A DNA stretch of 22,633 nt from an uncultured Christensenella sp. (GTDB lineage Bacteria > Bacillota > Clostridia > Christensenellales > Borkfalkiaceae), in the NCBI GenBank assembly GCA_910578145.1, contig CAJTPJ010000018.1, positions 1 through 22,633 of the forward strand. The letters run 5' to 3'. Below the pieces are notes generated by a model. It was not told the origin of the DNA. It was given only the letters and a program-made list of their open reading frames with translations, and did no database searches. Shown here in pieces: positions 1-6,800 of this stretch. Both the position numbers and the translations under genes were made by a program. Numbering within the stretch: the first letter of the stretch is position 1; the number at the start of each line of letters is the position of its first letter.

Positions 1-46
1 ATTTCCACTCCTGAATCATTTCAATAGTTGGCTCTGTTGTAAGCAT
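1..46 (-). CDS. 5' end of an unidentified gene, cut by the window edge
   Basis: A minus-strand ATG at 46 opens a frame that stays open to the edge of the window. The 15 visible codons read MLTTEPTIEMIQEWK. A GGAG ribosome site lies 8 nt upstream of the start (55-58), which supports this as a real start. The gene begins 18 nt after the stop of the GNAT-YoaP gene, in the same direction, so the two probably form one transcript. Too little is visible to assign a family. Confidence 0.5.
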   Translation of the reverse strand, partial: MLTTEPTIEMIQEWK

Positions 47-64
47 ATTAAAATCTCCGCTAAA

Positions 65-823
65 TTACTGTTTATCGTAACGCTCAACAAAATCAAGAAA
101 TTTTTTCTCGTTCAGAACTTCGTTTGACACATATTGCCCATTATAGAATACTGCGTAATTCGTCCAAGCGATAGGTGCGTTTTGCGCTTTTTCTTTACTG
201 TCGATTAGTACGCTTTCAAACGGGACGCCTCTTTCTTTTGCTACTTGTTCGACTATCGGAACGTATTTTGCCGTAAACGGGCAACCGTGCGTATAATATA
301 CGACAAAGCCTTGTTTGTCTATGCGCGGCTGTTTGGCGTTTTCCTTGAATTTCGGAACGGGCGCATTATCGTTAAAAGGCAAATAAAGCAACGTAAAAAA
401 CGGCTCGGCTTTGTCCGCTACCTTGAAACCTTTATAAGCGAGATATTTCGGGTCTGACAAAAAAGGCATTTTTTTCGGGGAAGATATAACGGTAATTCCG
501 CGCTTCCCTTGTGCTTTTGCATCTGCAATACAAGCGTTCAGCAAATTGTTAGCGTAACCGTGCCCCTTGAACGAACCCGAAACCCAAAAGCAGTTTATGT
601 GTATATAGCCGTCCGTTTCGATAGGACACCAAGCATTTTCGGCAGGTATGTATTCGATAAAGCACTTTCCGCGTTCGACTGATTTCAAAAACACTAAACC
701 GTCTTTTAATCCTTCGGTAAGCCACGCTTTTTTACTCGACACTTGTATATCTTTATTGTTTGAGATGGCGCAACATATATGCTCCGTATCTAAATTTTCG
801 GGAGTAAGTTTTATGTATTCCAT
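65..823 (-). CDS. GNAT acetyltransferase with C-terminal YoaP-like domain
   Basis: A 252-residue protein. The first ~150 residues form a GNAT fold: the acetyl-CoA loop is seen in the segment GHGYANNLL (residues 88-96), followed by the usual helix and a YKGF strand end near 130. The last ~80 residues resemble the YoaP-like domain found behind a GNAT domain in Bacillota (as in B. subtilis YoaP). It has a thioredoxin-like start, VVYYTHGCPF, with a single cysteine at 181, so a two-cysteine redox centre is not expected. The acceptor substrate cannot be read from the sequence. The start at 823 has a GGAG ribosome site about 10 nt upstream and a promoter at 864-892. The partial gene at the window edge follows within 20 nt and is probably co-transcribed. 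Confidence 0.82.
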   Translation of the reverse strand: MEYIKLTPENLDTEHICCAISNNKDIQVSSKKAWLTEGLKDGLVFLKSVERGKCFIEYIPAENAWCPIETDGYIHINCFWVSGSFKGHGYANNLLNACIADAKAQGKRGITVISSPKKMPFLSDPKYLAYKGFKVADKAEPFFTLLYLPFNDNAPVPKFKENAKQPRIDKQGFVVYYTHGCPFTAKYVPIVEQVAKERGVPFESVLIDSKEKAQNAPIAWTNYAVFYNGQYVSNEVLNEKKFLDFVERYDKQ

Positions 824-863
824 TTCTCGTTCTCTCCATTAAATTAACGTTTATAATAGTTTG

Positions 864-892
864 ATTATAGCATAACCGTACTAAAAAAGCAA
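864..892 (-). promoter_or_regulatory. Promoter of the GNAT-YoaP gene
   Basis: On the minus strand the -10 box TATAAT (864-869) lies 17 bp from a weak -35 box, TTGCTT (887-892). The -35 box falls inside the terminator stem of the upstream gene. The predicted leader is about 34 nt. Confidence 0.5.
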
Positions 893-914
893 GGACTGAT
901 TATCGTCCTTGCTT
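883..914 (-). terminator. Rho-independent terminator of the membrane-protein gene
   Basis: Stem AGCAAGGAC (minus strand, 905-913) with its complement at 888-896, an 8-nt loop and a run of T directly after it on the minus strand. It lies about 50 nt after the stop of the gene ending at 961. Confidence 0.8.
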
Positions 915-960
915 TATCCCTATGAAATACACCGCTAAAGACGGCTTTTTAATTTTATAA

Positions 961-1926
961 TTATTTTTTAACGTCTTCCCCCGACGGTTCTTCCTCCACG
1001 GCATCTTCCGTAACGGATTCTTCGGCGGTTGAAACGGCTTCGTCTACGGTTTTGGGCAACTCTTCTTCAGTTGCGCTCGCGGTTTCCGCAGGCTGTTTGC
1101 CGTAGTATGCGGGCACGAGCCACTTGTAAAGCGTGCCTTTCAAAAGTTTATTGTCCAGCGCCATTATCACGAAGAAGAATACCGAGCAGAAGAAACACCA
1201 CGCCATATCCATAATGGTATCTATAAGCCCAAGCTCTAAATAACCGCCCTCTATTCTTAAAATTTCCGCTCCTTCGGCATTGTACAGCACGGTATACGCT
1301 ATGCCCTCTATATGCACGGGCTCTATATGCAAATGCCCTTCCGAAAGCCAATACGAATAAAATTCGGTTATAATTTGGTCTTCCTCCATATCGTAACCGC
1401 CGACTATATAACCAAGGTACTCAAACAGCTCCCACAAAAGCGCGGTTCCCAAACTGAACATAAACCCGAAAAACAGGCAGGCAAAATACGCTTTAACGCC
1501 CTTGGGCTCGCCAAGAAATTCTTTAATGATAACGAAACCCATTACCGTAAACACAATTCCCCATAAACCGTGAAGCACGGTGTCGAACACGGGAACGTAA
1601 GTGTAAACGTCGTAGCACGCGCCCATTATGGTGCCGGCGGAAAAAAACATAAGTATAATTGCAAATACTACCGAAGTTTTTATGCGCAACAACCCTTCTA
1701 TAACGTAAAACGCGGGGATTATCAGCGTAAACGCAAACGACATAGTGCAGTTACGCGACTGCCCTATTATAGCAAAATATATGCCAGAGCCTATAAAAAA
1801 CGCCGCAAACACTATCATTACCGCAAAAAGCACGGGCGCGGTTTTTATTCTGTTTGCCAAATATTTAAAAGGCGCTTTCTTGCTTTTTACAGCCGTGCTT
1901 TCAAACACTTCTTCATCATTATTCAT
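961..1926 (-). CDS. Multi-pass membrane protein, YjdF/DUF2238-like
   Basis: A 321-residue membrane protein with about six hydrophobic segments (near residues 31-54, 62-80, 86-104, 117-136, 146-166, 239-256) and an acidic, low-complexity C-terminal tail. Polar motifs sit inside or next to the membrane: DxxxH (D115, H119), WELFE (165-169) and DTxxD (236-240). This spacing resembles YjdF/DUF2238-type inner-membrane proteins; the function of that family is not established. The start at 1926 is preferred over an in-frame ATG at 1971 because a GGGAGG site lies 7 nt upstream of 1926. The gene then overlaps the end of the PrsW-like gene by 8 nt, so translation is probably coupled. The pairing suggests a substrate, partner or regulator of that protease, which is inference. 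Confidence 0.7.
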   Translation of the reverse strand: MNNDEEVFESTAVKSKKAPFKYLANRIKTAPVLFAVMIVFAAFFIGSGIYFAIIGQSRNCTMSFAFTLIIPAFYVIEGLLRIKTSVVFAIILMFFSAGTIMGACYDVYTYVPVFDTVLHGLWGIVFTVMGFVIIKEFLGEPKGVKAYFACLFFGFMFSLGTALLWELFEYLGYIVGGYDMEEDQIITEFYSYWLSEGHLHIEPVHIEGIAYTVLYNAEGAEILRIEGGYLELGLIDTIMDMAWCFFCSVFFFVIMALDNKLLKGTLYKWLVPAYYGKQPAETASATEEELPKTVDEAVSTAEESVTEDAVEEEPSGEDVKK

Positions 1927-3580
1927 TGTCAGTCCTCCCGCCGCAGTTTTCTTCTTCGGCTTTCGTTTCAATTTCTTCTTCCTCTATATCGCCCAAAGAC
2001 AGCTCTGCTTTGGCGGCTAACTTTTTGCGCCGCGCCGCTACCAACGCGTATACGGTTGCGCTTGCGCCTATTAAAAACGCAGCGCCCGAAACCGAGCCGA
2101 GCAAAACGTTTACAAACCAATCGTACTCCACGGGCGTGTACGTAACTACGATATATTCGTCGTATTCAGGGTCGTAATAGCAGTCAACAACGTCGGGATT
2201 TGTTTTAAAGTACTTAACTTCCCCGTCCTTGGTAAAAAGCGACTCGCTCTCATAACGCACGCCGTCAACTTCCAACCGGATATCCGTTAATCCAATCCCT
2301 ATATAATAAGTATAGTAATACGTAGTATCATCAATTATTTCACGCTGAGTTACTTCTTTAAGCTCGCCGTTTTCCCAATATTCGGCAAAGTTGGGGGCGT
2401 CGGCGTCGTACTTTCTTGAAAAATTTAAGTGATATTTTCCGCTATGCATAAAATATGTAAACTCTGACGCGTCTGAAAAATACAAATCGTTATAGCCGCC
2501 GCTTTTTCCCTTAACGCAGAAAACCAGCCCGCACACACTTATTATCACCGCGCAAATAACCGCAGTTATCCCGCAAACATTATATTTGTACACCGAGTAG
2601 TTGCAATGGTTTTTATTTAACGATTTAATTCCGTCGGCAATATATTCCGTATAATCTACTCTATCCCGCACAAGCAGTTCTTCAAAATACACCTTTTCGC
2701 GTTCCGTTCTTACAAGAAAAACCGTGATAACTATACCGCCGATAAACGCGCCCAAAAGCGTAAAGATATTTAAAAAAGGAACGGGGAAATCCCAAATATA
2801 ATGCAGCGCCATACTGCCCAAACACACTAACCAAAAGCGGATATCTAAAACGCGCCACTTAAACTTACCGTATGCCCAGCCTATAAAACCCGTCCAAACA
2901 ACGTGCGCGCTTATCGAAGTCAGCGCGCGCAATAGCGTCATAGTTACCGTGGAACTTACGCTAATACCAAACTGCGTGGAGCCGAAAAATATGTAGCCCA
3001 TATCTTCCGAAACCGCCATACTCGAGCCCACCGCCGCGGCTATAACGAAGCATTTTAAAGGGTTATCAGCCTTTAAAATTATTATGGCGATTATCGCGGG
3101 AATAGCCTTGCCCGCTTCTTCCAAAAATGCCGTCCAAAGAACGCTCAGCCACGTATCGGACGTTGAAACTAAGTAATAGCCTAAATTAATTATAATATCG
3201 GAAGCCGCGCCGCCTATTATAAACACGAGCATCAGTTGCAAAAAATTCAGGTCGCGCTTGGGATAAAGCTCGAAAAAAAGCACTATAACGGGGGCGGTTA
3301 CCAGCATTGCGCCCGTAAGCACAAGCACGGGGTGTCCCATACCCATCATAACGGAAAACGTGAACTCCGTAACGAACGAAAGCGCCGCAAAAGTTATAAG
3401 GCACAACAGAAAAACACGCGAATACACCCAGGGATATACTGCGTTTACGCTCTTTTTGCCGCCCTTGCCCATACCTCGGGTTATAAACTCGAAATACTCG
3501 TCCTTGCCGTGCGTGCGAAATAATTCACGTAAACACGCCGTTGCGGAATTTTTCTTTTTTAACGAAGCGTACGTTATCAT
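1919..3580 (-). CDS. PrsW-like intramembrane protease with extra C-terminal domain
   Basis: A 553-residue membrane protein. Residues ~50-290 carry the PrsW-type motifs in order: EExxK (E154, E155, K158) at the end of a membrane helix, SED..Y (191-196), H226 in HVVWT, and HYIWD (260-264). In the PrsW family the paired glutamates and the histidine are the catalytic or metal-linked residues. Known members cleave membrane-bound anti-sigma factors or similar regulators. The N-terminal ~50 residues are polar and basic. After residue ~290 there is a further helix (~333-355), an exposed region of about 140 residues rich in Tyr/Asp, a last helix near 505-530, and a charged K/E tail. This C-terminal half is longer than in simple PrsW proteins and may be a sensor or substrate-binding part. 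The start at 3580 has no ribosome site; its promoter suggests a leaderless mRNA. Confidence 0.8.
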   Translation of the reverse strand: MITYASLKKKNSATACLRELFRTHGKDEYFEFITRGMGKGGKKSVNAVYPWVYSRVFLLCLITFAALSFVTEFTFSVMMGMGHPVLVLTGAMLVTAPVIVLFFELYPKRDLNFLQLMLVFIIGGAASDIIINLGYYLVSTSDTWLSVLWTAFLEEAGKAIPAIIAIIILKADNPLKCFVIAAAVGSSMAVSEDMGYIFFGSTQFGISVSSTVTMTLLRALTSISAHVVWTGFIGWAYGKFKWRVLDIRFWLVCLGSMALHYIWDFPVPFLNIFTLLGAFIGGIVITVFLVRTEREKVYFEELLVRDRVDYTEYIADGIKSLNKNHCNYSVYKYNVCGITAVICAVIISVCGLVFCVKGKSGGYNDLYFSDASEFTYFMHSGKYHLNFSRKYDADAPNFAEYWENGELKEVTQREIIDDTTYYYTYYIGIGLTDIRLEVDGVRYESESLFTKDGEVKYFKTNPDVVDCYYDPEYDEYIVVTYTPVEYDWFVNVLLGSVSGAAFLIGASATVYALVAARRKKLAAKAELSLGDIEEEEIETKAEEENCGGRTDNE

Positions 3581-3589
3581 AGCACTTTA

Positions 3590-3618
3590 ATTATACACCA
3601 TAATAATTTCACAGTCAA
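3590..3618 (-). promoter_or_regulatory. Promoter of the PrsW-like gene, leaderless geometry
   Basis: Minus strand: -35 TTGACT (3613-3618), 17-bp spacer, -10 TATAAT (3590-3595). Only 9 nt separate the -10 box from the ATG at 3580, so the transcript should begin 0-3 nt before the start codon. Confidence 0.75.
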
Positions 3619-3698
3619 GCGCAACGTTGCGCACCAATATATAAGCAATAATCAGTAAAGCACCGTTTTAACAAGCGCTTAGCGCGTTACTACTAATT

Positions 3699-4691
3699 TC
3701 ACAAATGTTTTTTTAAAAATAATTTATCTTTAAGCTGTATGCCGTTTTCAAAAATCGGATGGTCATAATTTTCTATAAAATAATTTTTAATTAAATGAGA
3801 TTTTGTAAAGCCGCATTTTTCATAAAACGGAACGGTCAAAGGGCTGTTACCCGTCCCCACTTGTATAACCGAAAATTTATTTTTATATTTGTCGCATACA
3901 AATTCAACTAATTTTTTTCCGTAACCTTTTCGCTGGTATTCAGGCAATACCGCCAAATTATTTATTTCAAGCGTTCCGCCGCCAACGTCCGACACCACGA
4001 TTTCGCCTTTAATTCCGCAATCGTCTATCACGAACATAGTACCGATATGCATATACCGCTCAACCATTTCTATTTGCTCGTCCGCAAGCAACAGCAAATC
4101 CATACAGACTTTTTTATTAAAAATTTCGTAAATATGCGGCAACAAATCATATTCCAACTGTAAGTCAAACGGCTCTTTTTCAATATGCGCCGCGTCGGGT
4201 TCTTCCGCCGGTACGCAACCGTATTTTTTATATGCGGCAATGCTTTCTTCAGCCGAATGTGCGGAAATATAAAGTTTTTTTGCACCGCTTCTTTTAGCTT
4301 CACTACATATTTGCTCAAATAACTTTTTACCTATACCGCGCCTGCGAAAAGTTTCGGCAACGTAAAATTCCGACAAATCAACGTACTGCTTTTCGCTTCC
4401 GAAAAGATAATTATTTAACAGCGCAAATCCTGTAACGTAATTATCCGTTACAGCCGCAAGTGCAGTTGAACCGCAATTAATTGCCGAAATAATTTTCCGC
4501 GCCATTTCTTTGCGTTCGGACAAATTCCAATCTTCCGTATAACTAACGGGTAAAATTTTATACGTACCGTTGACTTTACGCCAGCATTTTGTAACGTTTT
4601 GATTCAACTTAAAGTTATCTAACGAGTTTTCATTAAAATTGGTTGCGTTTAAACGGACTATTCGTAAATTTTTAAGATTATTCGTATGCAT
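3699..4691 (-). CDS. Tandem GNAT acetyltransferase
   Basis: A 330-residue protein with two GNAT domains in one chain. The first (about residues 40-180) has the acetyl-CoA binding loop RRRGIGKKL (116-124) and a YKKYGC end (154-159). The second (about 185-320) has QRKGYGKKL (253-261) and FYEKCGF (289-295). Both loops keep the Q/RxxGxG/A pattern, so both halves could bind acetyl-CoA. Substrates are unknown; such tandem proteins occur in Bacillota and often act on antibiotics or amino groups of small molecules, but nothing here decides this. No strong ribosome site precedes 4691; the promoter leaves a leader of only about 10 nt. It is a single-gene unit, since the neighbouring PrsW-like gene has its own promoter. 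Confidence 0.8.
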   Translation of the reverse strand: MHTNNLKNLRIVRLNATNFNENSLDNFKLNQNVTKCWRKVNGTYKILPVSYTEDWNLSERKEMARKIISAINCGSTALAAVTDNYVTGFALLNNYLFGSEKQYVDLSEFYVAETFRRRGIGKKLFEQICSEAKRSGAKKLYISAHSAEESIAAYKKYGCVPAEEPDAAHIEKEPFDLQLEYDLLPHIYEIFNKKVCMDLLLLADEQIEMVERYMHIGTMFVIDDCGIKGEIVVSDVGGGTLEINNLAVLPEYQRKGYGKKLVEFVCDKYKNKFSVIQVGTGNSPLTVPFYEKCGFTKSHLIKNYFIENYDHPIFENGIQLKDKLFLKKHL

Positions 4692-4707
4692 AATTTATCA
4701 CTTGCTT

Positions 4708-4736
4708 ATTATAACATATTTTTACGTTAATACCAA
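4708..4736 (-). promoter_or_regulatory. Promoter of the tandem GNAT gene
   Basis: Minus strand: -10 TATAAT (4708-4713), 17-bp spacer, imperfect -35 TTGGTA (4731-4736). The predicted leader is about 10 nt. Confidence 0.5.
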
Positions 4737-4752
4737 CGCAACTTAATAATAT

Positions 4753-4782
4753 AAAAAGCGTTCCAACAGTTAATTAGAACGC
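4753..4782 (-). terminator. Terminator of the tRNA-Ser unit
   Basis: Minus strand: GCGTTC (4777-4782) pairs with GAACGC (4758-4763) across a 13-nt loop, followed by TTTTT (4753-4757). It begins 10 nt after the tRNA 3' end. Confidence 0.7.
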
Positions 4783-4791
4783 GATTGCTTT

Positions 4792-4879
<88 letters not shown>

Positions 4880-4880
4880 A

Positions 4881-5053
4881 TAAATATTAAGTTTTTGAGA
4901 TAGCGGGCGAATGCGGCGTATTCGTCGTACCGAAGCACGCAGTGCTTACCGCTCTGCCATCTCTCCATAAATATTAAGTTTTTGAGACAGCGGGCGAATG
5001 CGGCGTATTCGTCGTACCGAAGCACGCAGTGCTTACCGCTCTGCCATCTCTCC
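4881..5053 (-). repeat. Two tandem 87-bp repeats derived from the tRNA-Ser 5' end
   Basis: Units 4881-4967 and 4968-5053 differ at one internal position (T at 4901, C at 4988) and in the base at the outer edge. On the minus strand each begins with the first 19-20 nt of the tRNA-Ser just downstream (GGAGAGATGGCAGAGCGGT), then leaves the tRNA sequence. Each also carries, inverted, the 11-nt tRNA segment CGAATGCGGCG. Predicted fold: GAGAT pairs with ATCTC and AGCGG with CCGCT, enclosing two hairpins (AAGCAC-TGC-GTGCTT and CGAAT-ACGCCGC-ATTCG), that is, a three-way junction. The one internal difference changes a T-A pair to a T-G wobble and keeps the stem. The units lie between the tRNA promoter and the tRNA and must be transcribed with it. 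Confidence 0.85.
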
Positions 5054-5104
5054 TTATTAAAACGGTTAAGCGTGCAAAATGACGCGCCTACCCGCGGTTT
5101 TATT

Positions 5105-5133
5105 ATTTTACCAAACGCAAAAGTAGCTGTCAA
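5105..5133 (-). promoter_or_regulatory. Promoter of the repeat-tRNA-Ser unit
   Basis: Minus strand: -35 TTGACA (5128-5133), 17-bp spacer, -10 TAAAAT (5105-5110). The -35 box lies within an inverted repeat CTGTCAA-N8-TTGACAG (5127-5148) that also covers the radC stop codon. The leader before the first repeat is about 45 nt. Confidence 0.75.
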
Positions 5134-5137
5134 TCAA

Positions 5138-5872
5138 TTACTTGACAGGTCCGAACAACTTTTCAATTTTATCGTCCAAAACCCTGTTAAAAGACAGTTC
5201 TCTTTTAATTTTTTCCAACTTGCCCTGGTCAAAATAGCTAAAAATATCCTTATCGGAAGCGTAAACGATATGGTCGTAAAAAACCACGTTGTTCATACTG
5301 CATAAAAACTGAATTTGCGCGGTAAATTTATCGTCGTTTTGCGAAGGCGCGGAACTGCCGCTTAAATGATTGTGCGCCACCGCTATTCCGTACGGCTTAT
5401 CAGTAACCAACACTTCGGTAATCTTGTTGGTGTTTATAGTAACGCTATTTAAATCGTCGTTTGTAAAACTGTGCACGCGTAGAACCTTGCCCGACTTGTC
5501 CATACAATAAATTTCAACAAATTCGGCAATCTTCCCGCGAAGCCTTGCGGCGGCTAAACGCTTTAAGTCGGAATGGTTTTTGATAACGGCAATGCCGGCA
5601 AAGTCCGCACTTATCCGCCTGTTGCATTCCGCAATGCATTTAAGATAAGCAGCAACGCTTTCTCCTACGCCGTCAACGGTTACAAGTTGCCGATGGGTTG
5701 CGTTAAACACACCGCCCAGCGAACCGAAAGTATTTAACAGATTATGCGCGATTGGGTTAGTGTTTTTGCGCGGAACCGCGTTGAAAAGTAAGATTTCAAG
5801 AATTTCGTGGTCTAACAGTCCGTCGTTGTTTTTAAGTTTTTCATACATACGTTTTCTGTGACCTTCGTGCAT
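5138..5872 (-). CDS. radC: RadC/JAB-domain protein
   Basis: A 244-residue RadC family protein. The N-terminal part (to ~90) has the helix-hairpin-helix-like VDGVGESVAAYL. The C-terminal JAB/MPN part carries the metal motif HxHxSG...SxxD: H167, H169, S177, D180 in HNHLSGSSAPSQND. Length is typical of the family (about 220-245). Despite its name RadC is not proven to be a repair enzyme, and its biochemical role is open; the JAMM site suggests metal-dependent hydrolase chemistry. The start at 5872 has an AAGG site about 10 nt upstream and a consensus promoter at 5903-5931. The gene ends 5 nt from the -35 box of the tRNA-Ser promoter. Confidence 0.93.
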   Translation of the reverse strand: MHEGHRKRMYEKLKNNDGLLDHEILEILLFNAVPRKNTNPIAHNLLNTFGSLGGVFNATHRQLVTVDGVGESVAAYLKCIAECNRRISADFAGIAVIKNHSDLKRLAAARLRGKIAEFVEIYCMDKSGKVLRVHSFTNDDLNSVTINTNKITEVLVTDKPYGIAVAHNHLSGSSAPSQNDDKFTAQIQFLCSMNNVVFYDHIVYASDKDIFSYFDQGKLEKIKRELSFNRVLDDKIEKLFGPVK

Positions 5873-5902
5873 TTTTCATTACCTTTTCCACAGTATAATA
5901 AT

Positions 5903-5931
5903 ATTATAATAAGCCCGTAAGATTTTGTCAA
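5903..5931 (-). promoter_or_regulatory. radC promoter
   Basis: Minus strand: -35 TTGACA (5926-5931), 17-bp spacer, -10 TATAAT (5903-5908), all consensus. Its -35 box is 4 bp from the -35 box of the divergent phosphatase promoter. Confidence 0.85.
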
Positions 5932-5935
5932 CAAT

Positions 5936-5964
5936 TTGACTTGTCGGGGCGCGCAAGGTATAAT
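5936..5964 (+). promoter_or_regulatory. Phosphatase promoter, leaderless geometry
   Basis: -35 TTGACT (5936-5941), 17-bp spacer, -10 TATAAT (5959-5964). The ATG at 5971 follows after 6 nt, so transcription should start at or within a base of the start codon. Confidence 0.8.
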
Positions 5965-5970
5965 GTAGAT

Positions 5971-6768
5971 ATGCACTTAGAAAAAATGCGCCTTAAAAAA
6001 CTGAATAACACCCGCGATTTGGGCGGATTCCCCACTGCGGACGGCAGAAAAATTAAGCGCGGAAAACTTATACGCAGCGGCAGGCTGTACAAACTGCCCG
6101 AAAGTACCGTAGCCGCGCTTGAAAAAATGCACATTACGACAATTATAGATATGCGCATAGAACGCGAACGTTTGGATTACCCTTGCACGCAAATTAACGG
6201 CGCGCGGCAGGTGTTGCTGCCTTTGGTATGTACGGCGACGACGGGAATTACGCACACGAAGTCAATGGCGAAAACTATGCTTGACGAGAGCAAGCGCATT
6301 AAAACGGAATTTGGCAACGCCGACAATTATATGGCAAGCATATACAGCCATATTTTATTCGACGACGAGTCGCAGGAAAAATTGAAAGAATTTTTCGGGC
6401 TTGTCAAAGCCGACGAACACTGCATTTTATGGCACTGCAACGCGGGCAAAGACCGCACGGGCATTTGCGCAATGTTGCTTGAATCCGTGCTGGGTGTAAG
6501 CGAAGAACTTATTGTAAAAGATTATTGCGCCAGCAAAACTTTCCAGCGCAAAAAACGCCGTCTGCAAAAATGGGGGCTGTTTATTGCGCCCGTTCCGCGC
6601 AAGTTTAAACAAATACTTTACGCGCTTATGGATGCGAAACCCCAATATATTACCGGGGCAATCAGGGAAATTGAAGCGCGCTACGGCTCGGTAACGGGTT
6701 ATTGCAAGTCCGCGCTGGGGCTTACCGACGAAGATATTAAATTTTTAAAGGACAAATATTTAGAGTGA
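5971..6768 (+). CDS. Tyrosine-protein phosphatase, Y_phosphatase3 type
   Basis: A 265-residue cysteine phosphatase. The N-terminal block LNNTRDLGGF...GKLIRSGRL (11-39) is typical of the Y_phosphatase3 family. The P-loop HCNAGKDRTG (155-164) contains the nucleophile C156 and R162. A conserved aspartate in IIDMR (60-62) follows the family pattern. Proteins of this type act on phosphotyrosine and sometimes other phosphoesters; the substrate is not known here. The frame is also open from a TTG at 5941, but that codon is part of the -35 box, so ATG 5971 is chosen. It has no ribosome site and fits a leaderless transcript; ATG 5986 is an alternative. The gene ends in a strong terminator at 6775-6800 and is convergent with glmS. 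Confidence 0.88.
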   Translation: MHLEKMRLKKLNNTRDLGGFPTADGRKIKRGKLIRSGRLYKLPESTVAALEKMHITTIIDMRIERERLDYPCTQINGARQVLLPLVCTATTGITHTKSMAKTMLDESKRIKTEFGNADNYMASIYSHILFDDESQEKLKEFFGLVKADEHCILWHCNAGKDRTGICAMLLESVLGVSEELIVKDYCASKTFQRKKRRLQKWGLFIAPVPRKFKQILYALMDAKPQYITGAIREIEARYGSVTGYCKSALGLTDEDIKFLKDKYLE

Positions 6769-6774
6769 GTTTAC

Positions 6775-6800
6775 GCCGCCCCGTCGGGGCGGCTTTTTTT
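6775..6800 (+). terminator. Terminator of the phosphatase gene
   Basis: Stem GCCGCCCC (6775-6782) with GGGGCGGC (6786-6793), 3-nt loop, then seven T. It touches the stop codon of the convergent glmS gene. Confidence 0.92.

Noticed and set aside
1570..2145. A 191-codon open frame on the plus strand
   Set aside because: Antisense to the membrane-protein pair; very basic, repetitive composition typical of a shadow frame.
4881..5053. A CRISPR-like array
   Set aside because: Only two abutting units with no variable spacers, and each begins with tRNA sequence.
5127..5148. A terminator for radC formed by CTGTCAA/TTGACAG
   Set aside because: The stem is short and AT-rich with no proper T-run, and it contains the -35 box of the tRNA-Ser promoter, which explains the sequence better.
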